Translations under genes and position numbers: made by a program
Notes under the pieces: model-generated
What the model was told of the DNA's origin: nothing
Databases searched by the model: none
The model's input: only the letters and a program-made list of their open reading frames with translations
In this document: positions 8,136 to 17,145 of the stretch, piece by piece
Position numbering within the stretch: the first letter of the stretch is position 1
How the letters are laid out: the number at the start of each line of letters is the position of its first letter
Source of the DNA: an uncultured Bacilli bacterium
GTDB taxonomy: Bacteria; Bacillota_I; Bacilli_A; RF39; UBA660
Direction: 5' to 3'
Assembly (NCBI GenBank): GCA_947625505.1
Contig: CANQON010000006.1
Coordinates: forward strand, 1-64,000
DNA length: 64,000 nt

Positions 8136-9047
8136 ATGAAAAAGAAAATATTAGAGTGTTCAAATTTAAAGAAAAATTTTGGTAAAAAGACAGTCTTAGA
8201 TAATGTATCTTTTTCAATTGAAGAAGGAGATATCTTAGGCTTTATAGGACCAAATGGAGCAGGTAAAACAACAACTATAAAACTTATCTTAGGTTTACAG
8301 AAAATAACTAGTGGTAGTGTTTTAATAAATGGATATGATATTAATAAAGATTTTGTAAAAGCTATAAATCGGGTAGGAGCTATTGTTGAAAATCCAGATA
8401 TGTATATGTATTTATCAGGACGTGAAAACTTAAAGATGATTGCTCGTTTATATAAGAATATAGGTAATGATAAGATTGAAGAAGTAATTAAAATATCAGG
8501 ATTAGGAAAACGTATTAATGATAAAGTAAGTAAGTATTCATTAGGAATGCGTCAAAGATTAGGAATTGCGGCTTCTTTATTAGCTAGTCCCAATTTATTA
8601 ATATTAGATGAGCCTACAAATGGTTTGGATCCTGAGGGGATAAAGGAACTGAGAGATTTACTTAATCGTTTAGTTAAAGAACAAAAAATAGGTATTTTAA
8701 TATCTAGTCATAATTTATTAGAATTAGAGACAATATGTAATAAGGTATGTATTATTCAAAATGGTAAAATAATTGAATCAAGTACAATTAAAGATTTAAA
8801 AGAACGTTTATCACAGTCTTATTATGTTTTTGAAGTAAATAAGATAAAAGATTTATATAAAATAATTGATGACAAGTTAGAAGTATTTGATGAGCATTTC
8901 TTTAGAATTAAAATTGAACATGATAAAGTACCAGATTTAATCTTAAAATTAACAAGTAATAATTATAAAGTATATCAGGTATATCAATCACAGATTAGCT
9001 TAGAAGATGCCTTCTTACAAAAGACAGGAGGTAATAAAATTGATTAA
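8136..9047 (+). CDS. ABC exporter ATP-binding protein (BcrA/NatA type)
   Basis: A nucleotide-binding subunit of about 303 residues. It has Walker A GPNGAGKTT, the Q-loop VENPDMYMYLSGRENL, a signature KYSLGMRQRLGIAASLL, Walker B LLILDEPTNGLDPEG and the switch SSHNLLELE. The C-terminal ~90 residues form the extra domain usual in antibiotic/lantibiotic-resistance type exporters. The ATG at 8136 is chosen because GGAGTGG lies 4-10 nt upstream; an in-frame TTG at 8124 is less likely. It overlaps its membrane partner by eight bases. Confidence 0.9.
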   Translation: MKKKILECSNLKKNFGKKTVLDNVSFSIEEGDILGFIGPNGAGKTTTIKLILGLQKITSGSVLINGYDINKDFVKAINRVGAIVENPDMYMYLSGRENLKMIARLYKNIGNDKIEEVIKISGLGKRINDKVSKYSLGMRQRLGIAASLLASPNLLILDEPTNGLDPEGIKELRDLLNRLVKEQKIGILISSHNLLELETICNKVCIIQNGKIIESSTIKDLKERLSQSYYVFEVNKIKDLYKIIDDKLEVFDEHFFRIKIEHDKVPDLILKLTSNNYKVYQVYQSQISLEDAFLQKTGGNKID

Positions 9048-10416
9048 TTTAATAAAAAATGAATTCATAAAAATTGTTAAGAAAAAAAGCTTTATTATTA
9101 TGCTATTAATTGTTAGTGGCTATTCTTTTTTAACTAATTTTGTATATAAAACACTATTTGACATAACTGCTGATTTTGATTTTGAACAAACAATATCAAT
9201 AGATGATAAAGAAGATTTAGAGTATAAAGTGGGTCTTGAAACAGAGAAAGAATTAAAGTCTTTAACTAGTAAATATGATAAATCTTCATGGCAATATAAT
9301 TATGCTGAAGAGAATGCCTATGACTATATTTATGAAATTAAATCATATGAAATAGGCTTAACTGATGATAAAGAAATTTATGAGCAAGAAAAAGAGAATT
9401 ATGAAGCTTTAAAAAATGATTTAGATAATAAAGATTGGAAAGATATTGTTAAAGAAGAAAAGCTTGAGTATGAAAAAGCTTTAGAAGTAGCTGATGACAA
9501 GGAAAAAGAAACTATTAAGGTCCATATAGAAGCTTTAGATTTAAGACTAGAGAAGAATATTTCTTTTGCTAGAACAGAGATGAATCAAATTTTACTTAAC
9601 TATGAAACTAATAAAATTAATTTATTAGAATATTCTAATGTTGATAATTTATCAGAATCTCAAAAGGAAATTTATTATGGATTGAGAGAAGAAATGCTGA
9701 TTGATAAATATTCTTTAGATCATGGTGTAAATGCTGGAGAGAGTGGTAATTCAAGAACTATTTTTATTAATTTCTTTAGTGAATATTCTTTTATTATACT
9801 TATTATGGTTTTTGTAGTAGCAGGTCCAATTATGAGTAATGAGTATAATAATGGAACAATTAAATTACTATTAACAAGGCCTTATACCCGTACTAAAATA
9901 TTATTAAGTAAATATATTACAGTATTAATCTCTATAATATTCTCTATTTTAATTGTTTCATTAATACAACTAGTAGTGGGAGGAATTGTTTTAGATTTTG
10001 ATTCATTAAAAATACCTGCTGTTGTTTATAGCTCTGTTACTGATTCTTTAACAACATATAATTTAATTACTTACGCAGGGTTAAGCATTTTATCTTTATT
10101 ACCATCAATAATTATTGTATCTACCGTTGTATTTGCTTTAAGTACCTTATTTTCTAGTACAGCTATTGCTACTTTTGGAGGATTTGCTATTTATTCATTA
10201 AGCGATTTATTATATTTATTTAATAGTACAAATAAATGGTGGGTAAAATATTTATGGTCATATAACTGGGATTTTACACCTTATATTTTTAATAAGGCTC
10301 CTAGTATTGAAGGTTTAAATATTTGGTTTTCATTAGCTGTATGCGTAGCATATTTATTAATAATATTAATACCAACTTTTGTATTGTTTAATCGAAAAGA
10401 TATAAGTAATACTTAA
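9040..10416 (+). CDS. ABC-2 type exporter permease with large extracytoplasmic domain
   Basis: The start is taken as TTG at 9040, eight bases after AGGAGG (9027-9032), giving 458 residues. One N-terminal membrane helix (about residues 14-34) is followed by ~180 mostly charged, helical residues predicted outside or as coiled coil. Next comes a block of five or so membrane helices beginning at FIILIMVFVVAGPIMSNEYNNGTIKLLLTRP, a typical ABC-2 permease motif. It pairs with the preceding ATPase. Substrates of such pairs include bacteriocins, drugs, lipids and sodium; none can be assigned here. Confidence 0.85.
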   Translation: MINLIKNEFIKIVKKKSFIIMLLIVSGYSFLTNFVYKTLFDITADFDFEQTISIDDKEDLEYKVGLETEKELKSLTSKYDKSSWQYNYAEENAYDYIYEIKSYEIGLTDDKEIYEQEKENYEALKNDLDNKDWKDIVKEEKLEYEKALEVADDKEKETIKVHIEALDLRLEKNISFARTEMNQILLNYETNKINLLEYSNVDNLSESQKEIYYGLREEMLIDKYSLDHGVNAGESGNSRTIFINFFSEYSFIILIMVFVVAGPIMSNEYNNGTIKLLLTRPYTRTKILLSKYITVLISIIFSILIVSLIQLVVGGIVLDFDSLKIPAVVYSSVTDSLTTYNLITYAGLSILSLLPSIIIVSTVVFALSTLFSSTAIATFGGFAIYSLSDLLYLFNSTNKWWVKYLWSYNWDFTPYIFNKAPSIEGLNIWFSLAVCVAYLLIILIPTFVLFNRKDISNT

Positions 10417-10444
10417 AACTATATCAATTGATATAGTTTTTTTC
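10415..10444 (+). terminator. Terminator of the exporter operon
   Basis: AAAACTATATC-AATT-GATATAGTTTT is a perfect palindrome followed by TTTCTT; the stop codon is at its left edge. Confidence 0.85.
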
Positions 10445-10461
10445 TTCTTGATGAAGATTTA

Positions 10462-10470
10462 TGTTATAAT
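10462..10470 (+). promoter_or_regulatory. Extended -10 promoter of pcrA
   Basis: TGTTATAAT at 10462-10470 lies 28 nt before the start codon, with AGGAGG at 10489-10494. Confidence 0.6.
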
Positions 10471-10498
10471 AAAATAGATAGTGATAATAGGAGGAAAC

Positions 10499-12589
10499 AT
10501 GTTAGAAGAATTAAATGATAGACAACAAGAAGCAGTAAAGACAACGGAAGGTCCTCTTCTTGTTATTGCTGGAGCAGGTAGTGGTAAAACAAAAGTACTT
10601 ACAACACGTATTGCTTATTTAATAGAACATTTAGGAATTAGTCCTACATCTATTTTAGCGATTACTTTTACTAATAAAGCAGCTAAAGAGATGAAAGAAA
10701 GAGTTGTTGGTCTTTTAGGGCCTGTAGCGTATCAAATTCAAATATCAACTTTTCACTCATTTGGTTTAAGTGTTATACGTGATTATTATGATAAATTAGG
10801 ATATAAAAGAGAGTTTACTATTTTAGATAGTGATGATTCATTATTAACAGTTAAAAGAATCCTTAAGGATATGAATTTAGATCCTAAGGTATATAATCCT
10901 AAAAATATAAGAAATCGTATTAGTAGTGCGAAAAATGAAATGATGAGTCCTGATGAGTTAGATCGTTTTAGTGCTTCTGAATTTGATAATATTGTTGTAG
11001 ATGTTTACCGTGAATATCAGAAAAGATTAGAAAATAATAATTCTTTAGATTTTGATGATTTATTATTAAAACCAATTGAGTTATTTAAAGATAATTTAGA
11101 TATATTAAAGAAGTATCAAGAACAGTTTAAGTATATTCTTATTGATGAATATCAAGATACTAATGAAGTACAATATAATTTAACAAAGATGTTAAGTAAG
11201 AAATATAAAAATATTTGTGTCGTAGGTGATGAGTCACAATCTATCTATGCTTTTAGGGGATCTAATTATCGTAATATATTGAATTTTGAACATGATTATA
11301 AAGATGCAAAAATAATATTGTTAGAACAAAATTATCGTAGTACGAAAACGATTCTTAATGCTGCTAATGACGTCATAAAAAATAATAAGCAGAGAAAAGA
11401 TAAAAAGTTATGGACAGAAAATGAGACAGGTGATAAGATTACTTATCATAAAAGTTTAGATGAAAAAGACGAGGCTTTATATGTAACAAGAGAGATTAAT
11501 AAATTATTAGGTGATGGAGCAAGTTTAAATGATATCGTAGTTTTATATCGTACTAATGCTCAATCACGTAATATAGAAGAAGCTATGCTTAAAGATAATA
11601 TACCTTATAAAGTTATTGGTAGTTTCTATTTCTACAATCGAAAAGAAATTAAGGATTTGATTTCTTATCTTAAATTAATTTATAATAATGATGATGATAT
11701 CAGTTTAAATCGTATCATTAATTCTCCTAAAAGAGGGATAGGAAATAAGACAATGGAACAACTAGCTATTAAAGCATCAATTAATGGTACTAGTTTATTT
11801 GAAGCAATAGATAGTGGAAAAGAGTTAAAGTTTAAAGAACTTATTTTATCCTTAAAAAAGGAAAGTGAATTGCTATCTTTAACAGAATTAGTTGATGCTG
11901 TTTTAGATAAGAGTGGGTTAAAAGCTGAATTAGAGAGTGAAGGTACTTTAGAAGCTGAAGCTCGTCTTGAAAACTTAGAGGAATTTAAATCTATTACAAA
12001 GAATTATGAAGAGCGTAATGGAATAATATCTTTAAGTGATTTTCTTGAAGAAATTAGTTTAGTAGCGGATATTGAAGAACATAAAGATAGTACAGATGTT
12101 GTAACGCTTATGACAATTCATTCAGCTAAAGGTTTAGAGTTTAAATATGTCTTTGTTATTGGTATGGAAGAAGGAATATTCCCACATAGTCGTTCTTTAC
12201 TATCTAATGATGAATTAGAAGAAGAAAGAAGATTATGTTATGTAGCAATAACAAGAGCTAAAAAGAAACTATGGCTTGTAAGCGCTAAAAGACGTATGAT
12301 TTTTGGTTTAGATAGTATGAATCCTATTAGTCGTTTTGTTAAAGAAATTAGTGATGAATACTTAGATACAGATGAAGAAATAAATGTCTTTAGTAATAAA
12401 GGACATACTAATTATCATGATAATGTTGATGATAGTATCGAATATAAGCCTGGTGATAAGGTTATACACACATCTTTTGGAGAAGGTGTTGTTATAAGTG
12501 TTGAAAAGTCTATTTTAACAGTGGCTTTTCCACATCCTGTAGGAATTAAAACAATAATGAAAGGACATAAAAGTATTAGAAAGGTATAG
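10499..12589 (+). CDS. pcrA: ATP-dependent DNA helicase PcrA/UvrD
   Basis: This is a superfamily 1A 3'-5' helicase for nucleotide excision repair, replication-fork clearance and plasmid replication. The ATG at 10499 follows AGGAGG by four bases and gives 696 residues, slightly short for PcrA. Visible motifs are LNDRQQEAV (Q-motif), AGAGSGKT (I), TFTNKAAKEMKER (Ia), LIDEYQDTN (II), VVGDESQSIYAFRGS (III), NYRST (IV), TIHSAKGLEF (V) and RLCYVAITRAK (VI). The C-terminal ~50 residues (KPGDKVIHTSFGEGVVISV) form the Tudor-like tail that binds RNA polymerase in PcrA. A small membrane-protein gene follows nine bases on. Confidence 0.95.
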   Translation: MLEELNDRQQEAVKTTEGPLLVIAGAGSGKTKVLTTRIAYLIEHLGISPTSILAITFTNKAAKEMKERVVGLLGPVAYQIQISTFHSFGLSVIRDYYDKLGYKREFTILDSDDSLLTVKRILKDMNLDPKVYNPKNIRNRISSAKNEMMSPDELDRFSASEFDNIVVDVYREYQKRLENNNSLDFDDLLLKPIELFKDNLDILKKYQEQFKYILIDEYQDTNEVQYNLTKMLSKKYKNICVVGDESQSIYAFRGSNYRNILNFEHDYKDAKIILLEQNYRSTKTILNAANDVIKNNKQRKDKKLWTENETGDKITYHKSLDEKDEALYVTREINKLLGDGASLNDIVVLYRTNAQSRNIEEAMLKDNIPYKVIGSFYFYNRKEIKDLISYLKLIYNNDDDISLNRIINSPKRGIGNKTMEQLAIKASINGTSLFEAIDSGKELKFKELILSLKKESELLSLTELVDAVLDKSGLKAELESEGTLEAEARLENLEEFKSITKNYEERNGIISLSDFLEEISLVADIEEHKDSTDVVTLMTIHSAKGLEFKYVFVIGMEEGIFPHSRSLLSNDELEEERRLCYVAITRAKKKLWLVSAKRRMIFGLDSMNPISRFVKEISDEYLDTDEEINVFSNKGHTNYHDNVDDSIEYKPGDKVIHTSFGEGVVISVEKSILTVAFPHPVGIKTIMKGHKSIRKV

Positions 12590-12597
12590 GTGATTTT

Positions 12598-12768
12598 ATG
12601 TATAATTTAGTTAATGTTTTAGATATTATTAAGACTTTAGAAGAATGGTCAGATAAATTAAAGGCATGGATCTTTGATAACTATAATAATCCTGTACTAT
12701 GGGTTGGAATAGTTGTAGTAGGTGTTTTATTCTTTAAAGTAATGTTTAGCACACTTAATAAAGACTAG
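12598..12768 (+). CDS. Small single-pass membrane protein (56 aa)
   Basis: An unannotated-type small gene with start ATG at 12598 preceded by GGTGAT. It encodes an amphipathic helix (about residues 5-28, DIIKTLEEWSDKLKAW) followed by one transmembrane helix (about 33-50, PVLWVGIVVVGVLFFKVMF) and a short charged tail. It follows pcrA by eight bases, with no terminator between, so the two are likely cotranscribed. The stop codon sits inside the downstream terminator. No family recognised. Good ribosome site, codon use and terminator position make it a credible gene. Confidence 0.7.
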   Translation: MYNLVNVLDIIKTLEEWSDKLKAWIFDNYNNPVLWVGIVVVGVLFFKVMFSTLNKD

Positions 12769-12788
12769 ATTTATATCTAGTCTTTTTG
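12761..12788 (+). terminator. Terminator after pcrA and the small membrane protein
   Basis: AAGACTAGAT-TTAT-ATCTAGTCTT is a perfect 10-bp stem followed by TTTT. Confidence 0.88.
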
Positions 12789-12795
12789 TTATAAT
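12787..12795 (+). promoter_or_regulatory. Extended -10 promoter of nfo
   Basis: TGTTATAAT at 12787-12795 directly abuts the preceding terminator; the start codon is 20 nt downstream. Confidence 0.55.
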
Positions 12796-12815
12796 AAACC
12801 TTGGATGGTGATAGT

Positions 12816-13709
12816 GTGGATTTAATAATAGGTTCTCATGTATCTTTTTCAAAAGATAAACAAATGTTAGGTAGTGTAATTGAAGCATTAAGTTATAAGG
12901 CTAATACTTTTATGTTTTATACAGGTGCTCCTCAAAATACTAATCGTTCTCTTATTGATGATAAATTAACTGAGCTTGCTCATAATTTGATGTTAAATGA
13001 AAATATTAATATTAAAGATGTAATTGTGCATGCTCCATACATAATTAATTTAGCTAATGATAAAAATTATGATTTTAATATTAAATTTTTAAAAGAAGAA
13101 ATTAAGCGTGTTGAAAAACTAGGTGTATCTAAATTAGTTTTACATCCAGGTAGTCATGTAGGTTTAGGTATTGAAGCAGGTATTAATAATATTATTAAAT
13201 CTTTAAATGATTGTTTAACACCTGATACTAAAGTTATCATATGTCTTGAAACAATGGCAGGTAAAGGTAGTGAATTAGGATGTACTTTTGAACAATTAAA
13301 GACTATTATTGATGGTGTTAAAGAAAAAGATAAGATAGGCGTTTGCTTAGATACTTGTCATATAAGTGATGCAGGATATGACTTAAATAACTTTGATAAA
13401 GTTTTAGAAGAGTTTGATAATATTATTGGTTTAGATAAATTAAAGGTATTACATATTAATGATAGTAAGAATATTTGTGGCGCTAAAAAAGATCGCCATG
13501 AAAATATAGGGTATGGACAAATAGGCTTCGATAATTTATTAAAAATTTTATATCATGATAAATTAAAAGATATTCCTAAAATATTAGAAACACCTTATGT
13601 AGATACAGAACTAGGTAAACTAGCTCCATATAAGTTTGAAATTCAAATGATTAGAGATAAAAAATTTAATGATCATTTAATTAATGATATAGTTTTGGAT
13701 AATAAATAG
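12816..13709 (+). CDS. nfo: Endonuclease IV (AP endonuclease)
   Basis: A zinc-dependent AP endonuclease cutting 5' of abasic sites in base-excision repair. The GTG at 12816 is chosen because it gives the family N-terminus MDLIIGSHVSF and has GGTGAT at 12807-12812; the in-frame TTG at 12801 would lie at the predicted +1. The 297-residue TIM barrel has VHAPYIINLA, LVLHPGSH, ICLETMAGKGSELG, GVCLDTCHISDAGYD and VLHINDSKN, followed by DRHENIGYGQIG, carrying the trinuclear zinc ligands. Its 3' end overlaps the convergent next gene by 29 bases. Confidence 0.95.
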   Translation: MDLIIGSHVSFSKDKQMLGSVIEALSYKANTFMFYTGAPQNTNRSLIDDKLTELAHNLMLNENINIKDVIVHAPYIINLANDKNYDFNIKFLKEEIKRVEKLGVSKLVLHPGSHVGLGIEAGINNIIKSLNDCLTPDTKVIICLETMAGKGSELGCTFEQLKTIIDGVKEKDKIGVCLDTCHISDAGYDLNNFDKVLEEFDNIIGLDKLKVLHINDSKNICGAKKDRHENIGYGQIGFDNLLKILYHDKLKDIPKILETPYVDTELGKLAPYKFEIQMIRDKKFNDHLINDIVLDNK

Positions 13710-13935
13710 TATATAATTCATATAGCTTGTTATAGGCTTTAGTATTTAATACTTGCTTAGCTTGATTTAAATAATAATGAGGATTATTTAAAATATTTTC
13801 GTAATTATTTTTAATGTTATTATAAAGGTAATCAATTTCTTGATTATTTAAAGATACATTATTATTTTGAGCAAACATAACTATATCATTTTTTGTTAAA
13901 TGATTAATATAAGATTTTATAATTTTTTCTTTCAT
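13681..13935 (-). CDS. Small helical protein, possibly DUF2624 (YqfT-like)
   Basis: This 84-residue all-helical protein reads N-terminally as IKSYINHLTKNDIVMFAQNN and SLNNQEIDYLYNNIKNN. This resembles the DUF2624 pattern of a 'LT-x-x-(D/E)-h-h-x-x-A-x-x-x-x-h-(S/T)' helix pair. In Bacillus the DUF2624 gene yqfT lies next to nfo (yqfS), and this gene is adjacent to nfo too, but convergent. It overlaps the nfo 3' end by 29 bases. The match is from memory of the family and is tentative. A profile search with PF11116 would decide. Function unknown. Confidence 0.5.
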   Translation of the reverse strand: MKEKIIKSYINHLTKNDIVMFAQNNNVSLNNQEIDYLYNNIKNNYENILNNPHYYLNQAKQVLNTKAYNKLYELYTIYYPKLYH

Positions 13936-13982
13936 ATAATAATATTATATGTTAGATACTGATAAAAATTACAGGAGGTAAT

Positions 13983-16055
13983 ATGAAGAAGAAAAAAAAG
14001 ACACACTATTATAAAAAATATACAGCTAATGATATTACTACTGTAATTAATAAAAGATATAAGTCATTAAGTTTCATTATTATTGTTTTATTTTCTATTT
14101 TAACCTTATCTTTATTTTATGTTCAGATTATTAAGCATGGATATTATGCAGTTAAATTAGATGAATTAAGTAAAGTTATTGTAGAAGGAGATAGTGCTCC
14201 TAGAGGCAGAATATATGATCGTAATGGCAAGATAATTGTTGATAATAAAGCTGTTAAAACAATCTATTATAAAAAAGAATCAGGTATTACATCTAAAGAA
14301 GAAATCATTATGGCATATAAGATAGCTGAAAATATTGATATTGATTATAGTAAACTATCTGATTATAATTTAAAGAAATTTTGGGTTATTAATAATCCAT
14401 TATCAGCTGATAAAAAAATAACCGATGAAGAAAGAAAAAAGCTAGATGAAAGAAAAATTACTAATAGTGATATAGAAGAGTATAAAATAGATCGTGTAAC
14501 AGAAAAAGATTTAGCAGATTATAAAGATATTGATAAAGAAGCTGCTTATATTTATTATTTAATGAATAATGGCTATTACTATGCTGAAAAAACAATTAAG
14601 AATAAAGATGTAACAGATGAAGAATATGCTTTTATAGCAGCTAATGAAGAAGAATTTAAAGGTTTTGGTACTAAATTAGATTGGGAAAGATACTATCCAT
14701 ATGGTGATACTTTTAGAACTATTTTAGGGAATGTATCAACTAGTAGTAGTGGACTTCCCTTAGAACTTAAAGACTCTTATTTAGCTATTGGTTATAGTTT
14801 ATCTGATCGTGTAGGTACAAGTTATTTAGAATATCAATATGAAAGTATTTTAAGAGGTACTAAAACGAAATATACTTTAGATAATGATGGTAATTATGTT
14901 ATCTTAGAGGAAGGCCAAAGAGGTAATGATATAGTATTAAGTATCGATATTGAACTACAAAAAGAAGTAGAAAAAATAGTTGAACAAGAACTTTTATATA
15001 CTAAACAAAAAGAAAAATATACACAATACTTTGATAGAGCCTTTGTTGTCATAAGTGATCCTAATACAGGTGAGATTTTAGCAATGGTAGGTAAACAAAT
15101 AGGTAAAGAAAATGGTGAATATAAGATATATGATTATTCGGTAGGTGTTATTAATGCTTCTATAACACCAGGTTCTTCCGTTAAAGCAGCATCCCATATG
15201 GTAGGATATACAACAGGTAGTTTAAAAATAGGGGAAGTAAGAAGTGATGCTTGTATTAAAATAGCCGCAACACCTCTAAAATGTTCTTTAGTACGTTATG
15301 GAAAATTAAACGATCTTAATGCTTTAGCGTATTCATCAAATACTTATCAGTATCAAACAGCTATAAAAGTAGGTAAAGGTACTTATCGTTATAATAAACC
15401 TTTAAAATTAGATCCTAATGCTTTTAATATTTATCGTAATATGTTTGCTCAGTTTGGATTAGGGGTTAAAACAGGTATTGATTTACCTAATGAAAGATTA
15501 GGTTATATGGGATCAGGAACAGCTCCAGGTTTACTACTTGATTTCTCTATTGGACAATATGATAACTATACACCAATTCAAATGTCTCAATATATCAATA
15601 CGGTTGCTAATAACGGATCACGTATGAAACCAACATTATTAAAGAAAGTGTATGCTCCAACTAAAGATGGCTTAACGGATTTAATTTATACTAATACGCC
15701 AATCGTACTTAATAAAGTAAATGCAGAAGATAAATATTTTAGTCGTGTTAAAGAAGGATTAAGATTAGTATTTACTAAAGGAACAGGTAAAGGATATATA
15801 AATAGTAAGAATAAGCCTGCAGGTAAAACAGGTACTAGTCAAAGTTTTGTTGATACCAATAATGATGGAAAAATAGATACAGAAACTCTTTCTACAAGTT
15901 TAGTTGCTTATGCTCCATATGATAATCCTAAGGTAACATTTACGATTATTACACCTAATGTTAGTAAAGGAAGTGCTACCTATAATCAAATGTCTAAGGT
16001 AAATAAACGTCTAACCCAAAAAATTTCTAAAAAATACTTTGAAATTTATAAATAA
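13983..16055 (+). CDS. Class B penicillin-binding protein (PBP2/MrdA family transpeptidase)
   Basis: A 690-residue peptidoglycan DD-transpeptidase with a short basic cytoplasmic tail and one transmembrane helix (about residues 28-50). The pedestal domain contains the family APRGRIYDRNG motif at 72-82, and an insertion rich in Lys and Glu lies at about 140-215. The transpeptidase domain has SxxK at S398-K401 (GSSVK), SxN at S451-N453 (SSN) and KTG at K615-G617 (KTGTS). No PASTA repeats are present. It has its own AGGAGG site (13974-13979). Whether it serves elongation or sporulation (SpoVD-like) cannot be told from sequence. Confidence 0.9.
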   Translation: MKKKKKTHYYKKYTANDITTVINKRYKSLSFIIIVLFSILTLSLFYVQIIKHGYYAVKLDELSKVIVEGDSAPRGRIYDRNGKIIVDNKAVKTIYYKKESGITSKEEIIMAYKIAENIDIDYSKLSDYNLKKFWVINNPLSADKKITDEERKKLDERKITNSDIEEYKIDRVTEKDLADYKDIDKEAAYIYYLMNNGYYYAEKTIKNKDVTDEEYAFIAANEEEFKGFGTKLDWERYYPYGDTFRTILGNVSTSSSGLPLELKDSYLAIGYSLSDRVGTSYLEYQYESILRGTKTKYTLDNDGNYVILEEGQRGNDIVLSIDIELQKEVEKIVEQELLYTKQKEKYTQYFDRAFVVISDPNTGEILAMVGKQIGKENGEYKIYDYSVGVINASITPGSSVKAASHMVGYTTGSLKIGEVRSDACIKIAATPLKCSLVRYGKLNDLNALAYSSNTYQYQTAIKVGKGTYRYNKPLKLDPNAFNIYRNMFAQFGLGVKTGIDLPNERLGYMGSGTAPGLLLDFSIGQYDNYTPIQMSQYINTVANNGSRMKPTLLKKVYAPTKDGLTDLIYTNTPIVLNKVNAEDKYFSRVKEGLRLVFTKGTGKGYINSKNKPAGKTGTSQSFVDTNNDGKIDTETLSTSLVAYAPYDNPKVTFTIITPNVSKGSATYNQMSKVNKRLTQKISKKYFEIYK

Positions 16056-16095
16056 TTTGCTATAATAGTAATGCGTAAAAAAAGGAGGCAAGACT

Positions 16096-16263
16096 ATGGC
16101 AAAAAAGGGAGAAGCTAGACAAAGAATAACGCTTCAATGTACAGTATGTAAATCAGAGAACAAACGTACTGAAAAGAATAAGAGAAATACAACAGAACGT
16201 TTAGAGTTAAATAAATATTGTCCAAAATGTAGAAAAGTAACAGTTCATAAAGAGGAAAAATAA
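16096..16263 (+). CDS. rpmG: 50S ribosomal protein L33
   Basis: This 55-residue basic protein keeps the zinc-binding form, with CTVC at residues 15-18 and CPKC at 42-45, and the L33 pattern ITLQCTVC…[23 protein letters not shown]. An AAAGGAGG site lies eight bases upstream of ATG. In many Firmicutes rpmG precedes secE-nusG, but no SecE-like transmembrane gene follows here. Confidence 0.95.
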   Translation: MAKKGEARQRITLQCTVCKSENKRTEKNKRNTTERLELNKYCPKCRKVTVHKEEK

Positions 16264-16265
16264 AA

Positions 16266-16484
16266 TTGTTAAGACATCTACATACATTTATTAACTACTC
16301 TAAACTAATTGAAATGCAGGCTAACCAAGTTGCCTTTGGTCCTGTTATTAATAAAAAAGCTACTTTAAAACGTGAAAACTATCGCTTTAAAGTAAAAACA
16401 ATGTGTTATAAACCTAGATATAAAACACATGATACAAGACATAATAAGGAACGTAAAAACCTTATTTTTTGTAGAGAGGAGTGA
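16266..16484 (+). CDS. Doubtful small basic protein or non-coding region between rpmG and efp
   Basis: An open frame of 72 codons starts with TTG two bases after the rpmG stop, with AGAGGA nine bases upstream. It encodes a very basic, hydrophilic peptide with no recognisable family. The codon choice looks ordinary for this genome, but the frame overlaps two RNA-like structures: a 9-bp stem TACTTTAAA/TTTAAAGTA, and a terminator-like hairpin at 16443-16470. It may be a real small protein, a decayed gene, or the leader of efp. Confidence 0.3.
   Translation: MLRHLHTFINYSKLIEMQANQVAFGPVINKKATLKRENYRFKVKTMCYKPRYKTHDTRHNKERKNLIFCREE
16443..16470 (+). terminator. Terminator-like hairpin upstream of efp
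   Basis: AATAAGG (16443-16449) pairs with CCTTATT (16460-16466), followed by TTTT, 20 nt before the efp start. It could end rpmG transcription or attenuate efp. Confidence 0.5.
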
Positions 16485-16489
16485 GCTAA

Positions 16490-17047
16490 ATGATTAACGT
16501 TAATGATATTAAAAACGGTATGACTATTTTATTTGAAGATAATATATATACAGTATTAGAGTTCTCACACGTTAAACCAGGTAAGGGTGCTGCCTTTGTT
16601 CAAGCTAAGTTAAAAAACTTAAGAACGGGTTCTATTATTGAAAAAAGATTCAATAGTGGTATGAAATTAGAAAAAGCCATGATTGAAAAGAAAAATATGC
16701 AATACTTATATGAAGCAAGTGGCGTATATACATTCATGGATACAAATACTTATGAACAATTAGAACTTACTGAAGATCATTTAGGTAATGATAAATATTA
16801 TTTAAAAGATGGTTTAGAGGTAATGGTATCAATTTATCAAGGAGAAGTATTAGGAGTTATTTTACCAGAAAAAGTAGAGTTAAAGATTATTGCTACAGAA
16901 CCTGCTGTAAAAGGAAATACAACTAATAATGCACAAAAAGATGCTACTGTAGAAACAGGATTAATGGTAAGAGTTCCATTATTTATTGAACAAGATGAAG
17001 TTATTCTTGTTAATACTAAAGATGGATCATATGCATCACGTGCTTAA
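16490..17047 (+). CDS. efp: Translation elongation factor P
   Basis: EF-P relieves ribosome stalling at polyproline stretches. The 185-residue protein has the KOW-like N-domain, with VKPGKGAAFVQAKLKNLRTG carrying K32 at the loop tip that is modified in many bacteria, and two OB domains ending in the family VKGNTTNNAQKDATVETGLMVRVPLFI. Length is typical. A GAGAGGAGTG site lies at about 16475-16484. Its stop codon overlaps the terminator stem. Confidence 0.96.
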   Translation: MINVNDIKNGMTILFEDNIYTVLEFSHVKPGKGAAFVQAKLKNLRTGSIIEKRFNSGMKLEKAMIEKKNMQYLYEASGVYTFMDTNTYEQLELTEDHLGNDKYYLKDGLEVMVSIYQGEVLGVILPEKVELKIIATEPAVKGNTTNNAQKDATVETGLMVRVPLFIEQDEVILVNTKDGSYASRA

Positions 17048-17067
17048 GAGGGAAACCTCTTTTTTTA
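17046..17067 (+). terminator. Terminator of efp
   Basis: AAGAGG-GAAA-CCTCTT with a GNRA-like tetraloop, then TTTTTT; it includes the end of the stop codon. Confidence 0.88.
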
Positions 17068-17093
17068 TTACTCTGTATTAACGAAAAGATTTA

Positions 17094-17122
17094 TTGTATT
17101 AACTCCTAAAATATAGTAAAAT
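17094..17122 (+). promoter_or_regulatory. Promoter of the pgk operon
   Basis: TTGTAT at 17094-17099, a 17-nt spacer and TAAAAT at 17117-17122, 23 nt before ATG, with GGAGG in between. Confidence 0.6.
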
Positions 17123-17145
17123 AGATTATAGATAATGGAGGATAT

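Noticed and set aside
16266-16484. secE after rpmG
   Set aside because: The frame has no hydrophobic helix and none of the SecE pattern.
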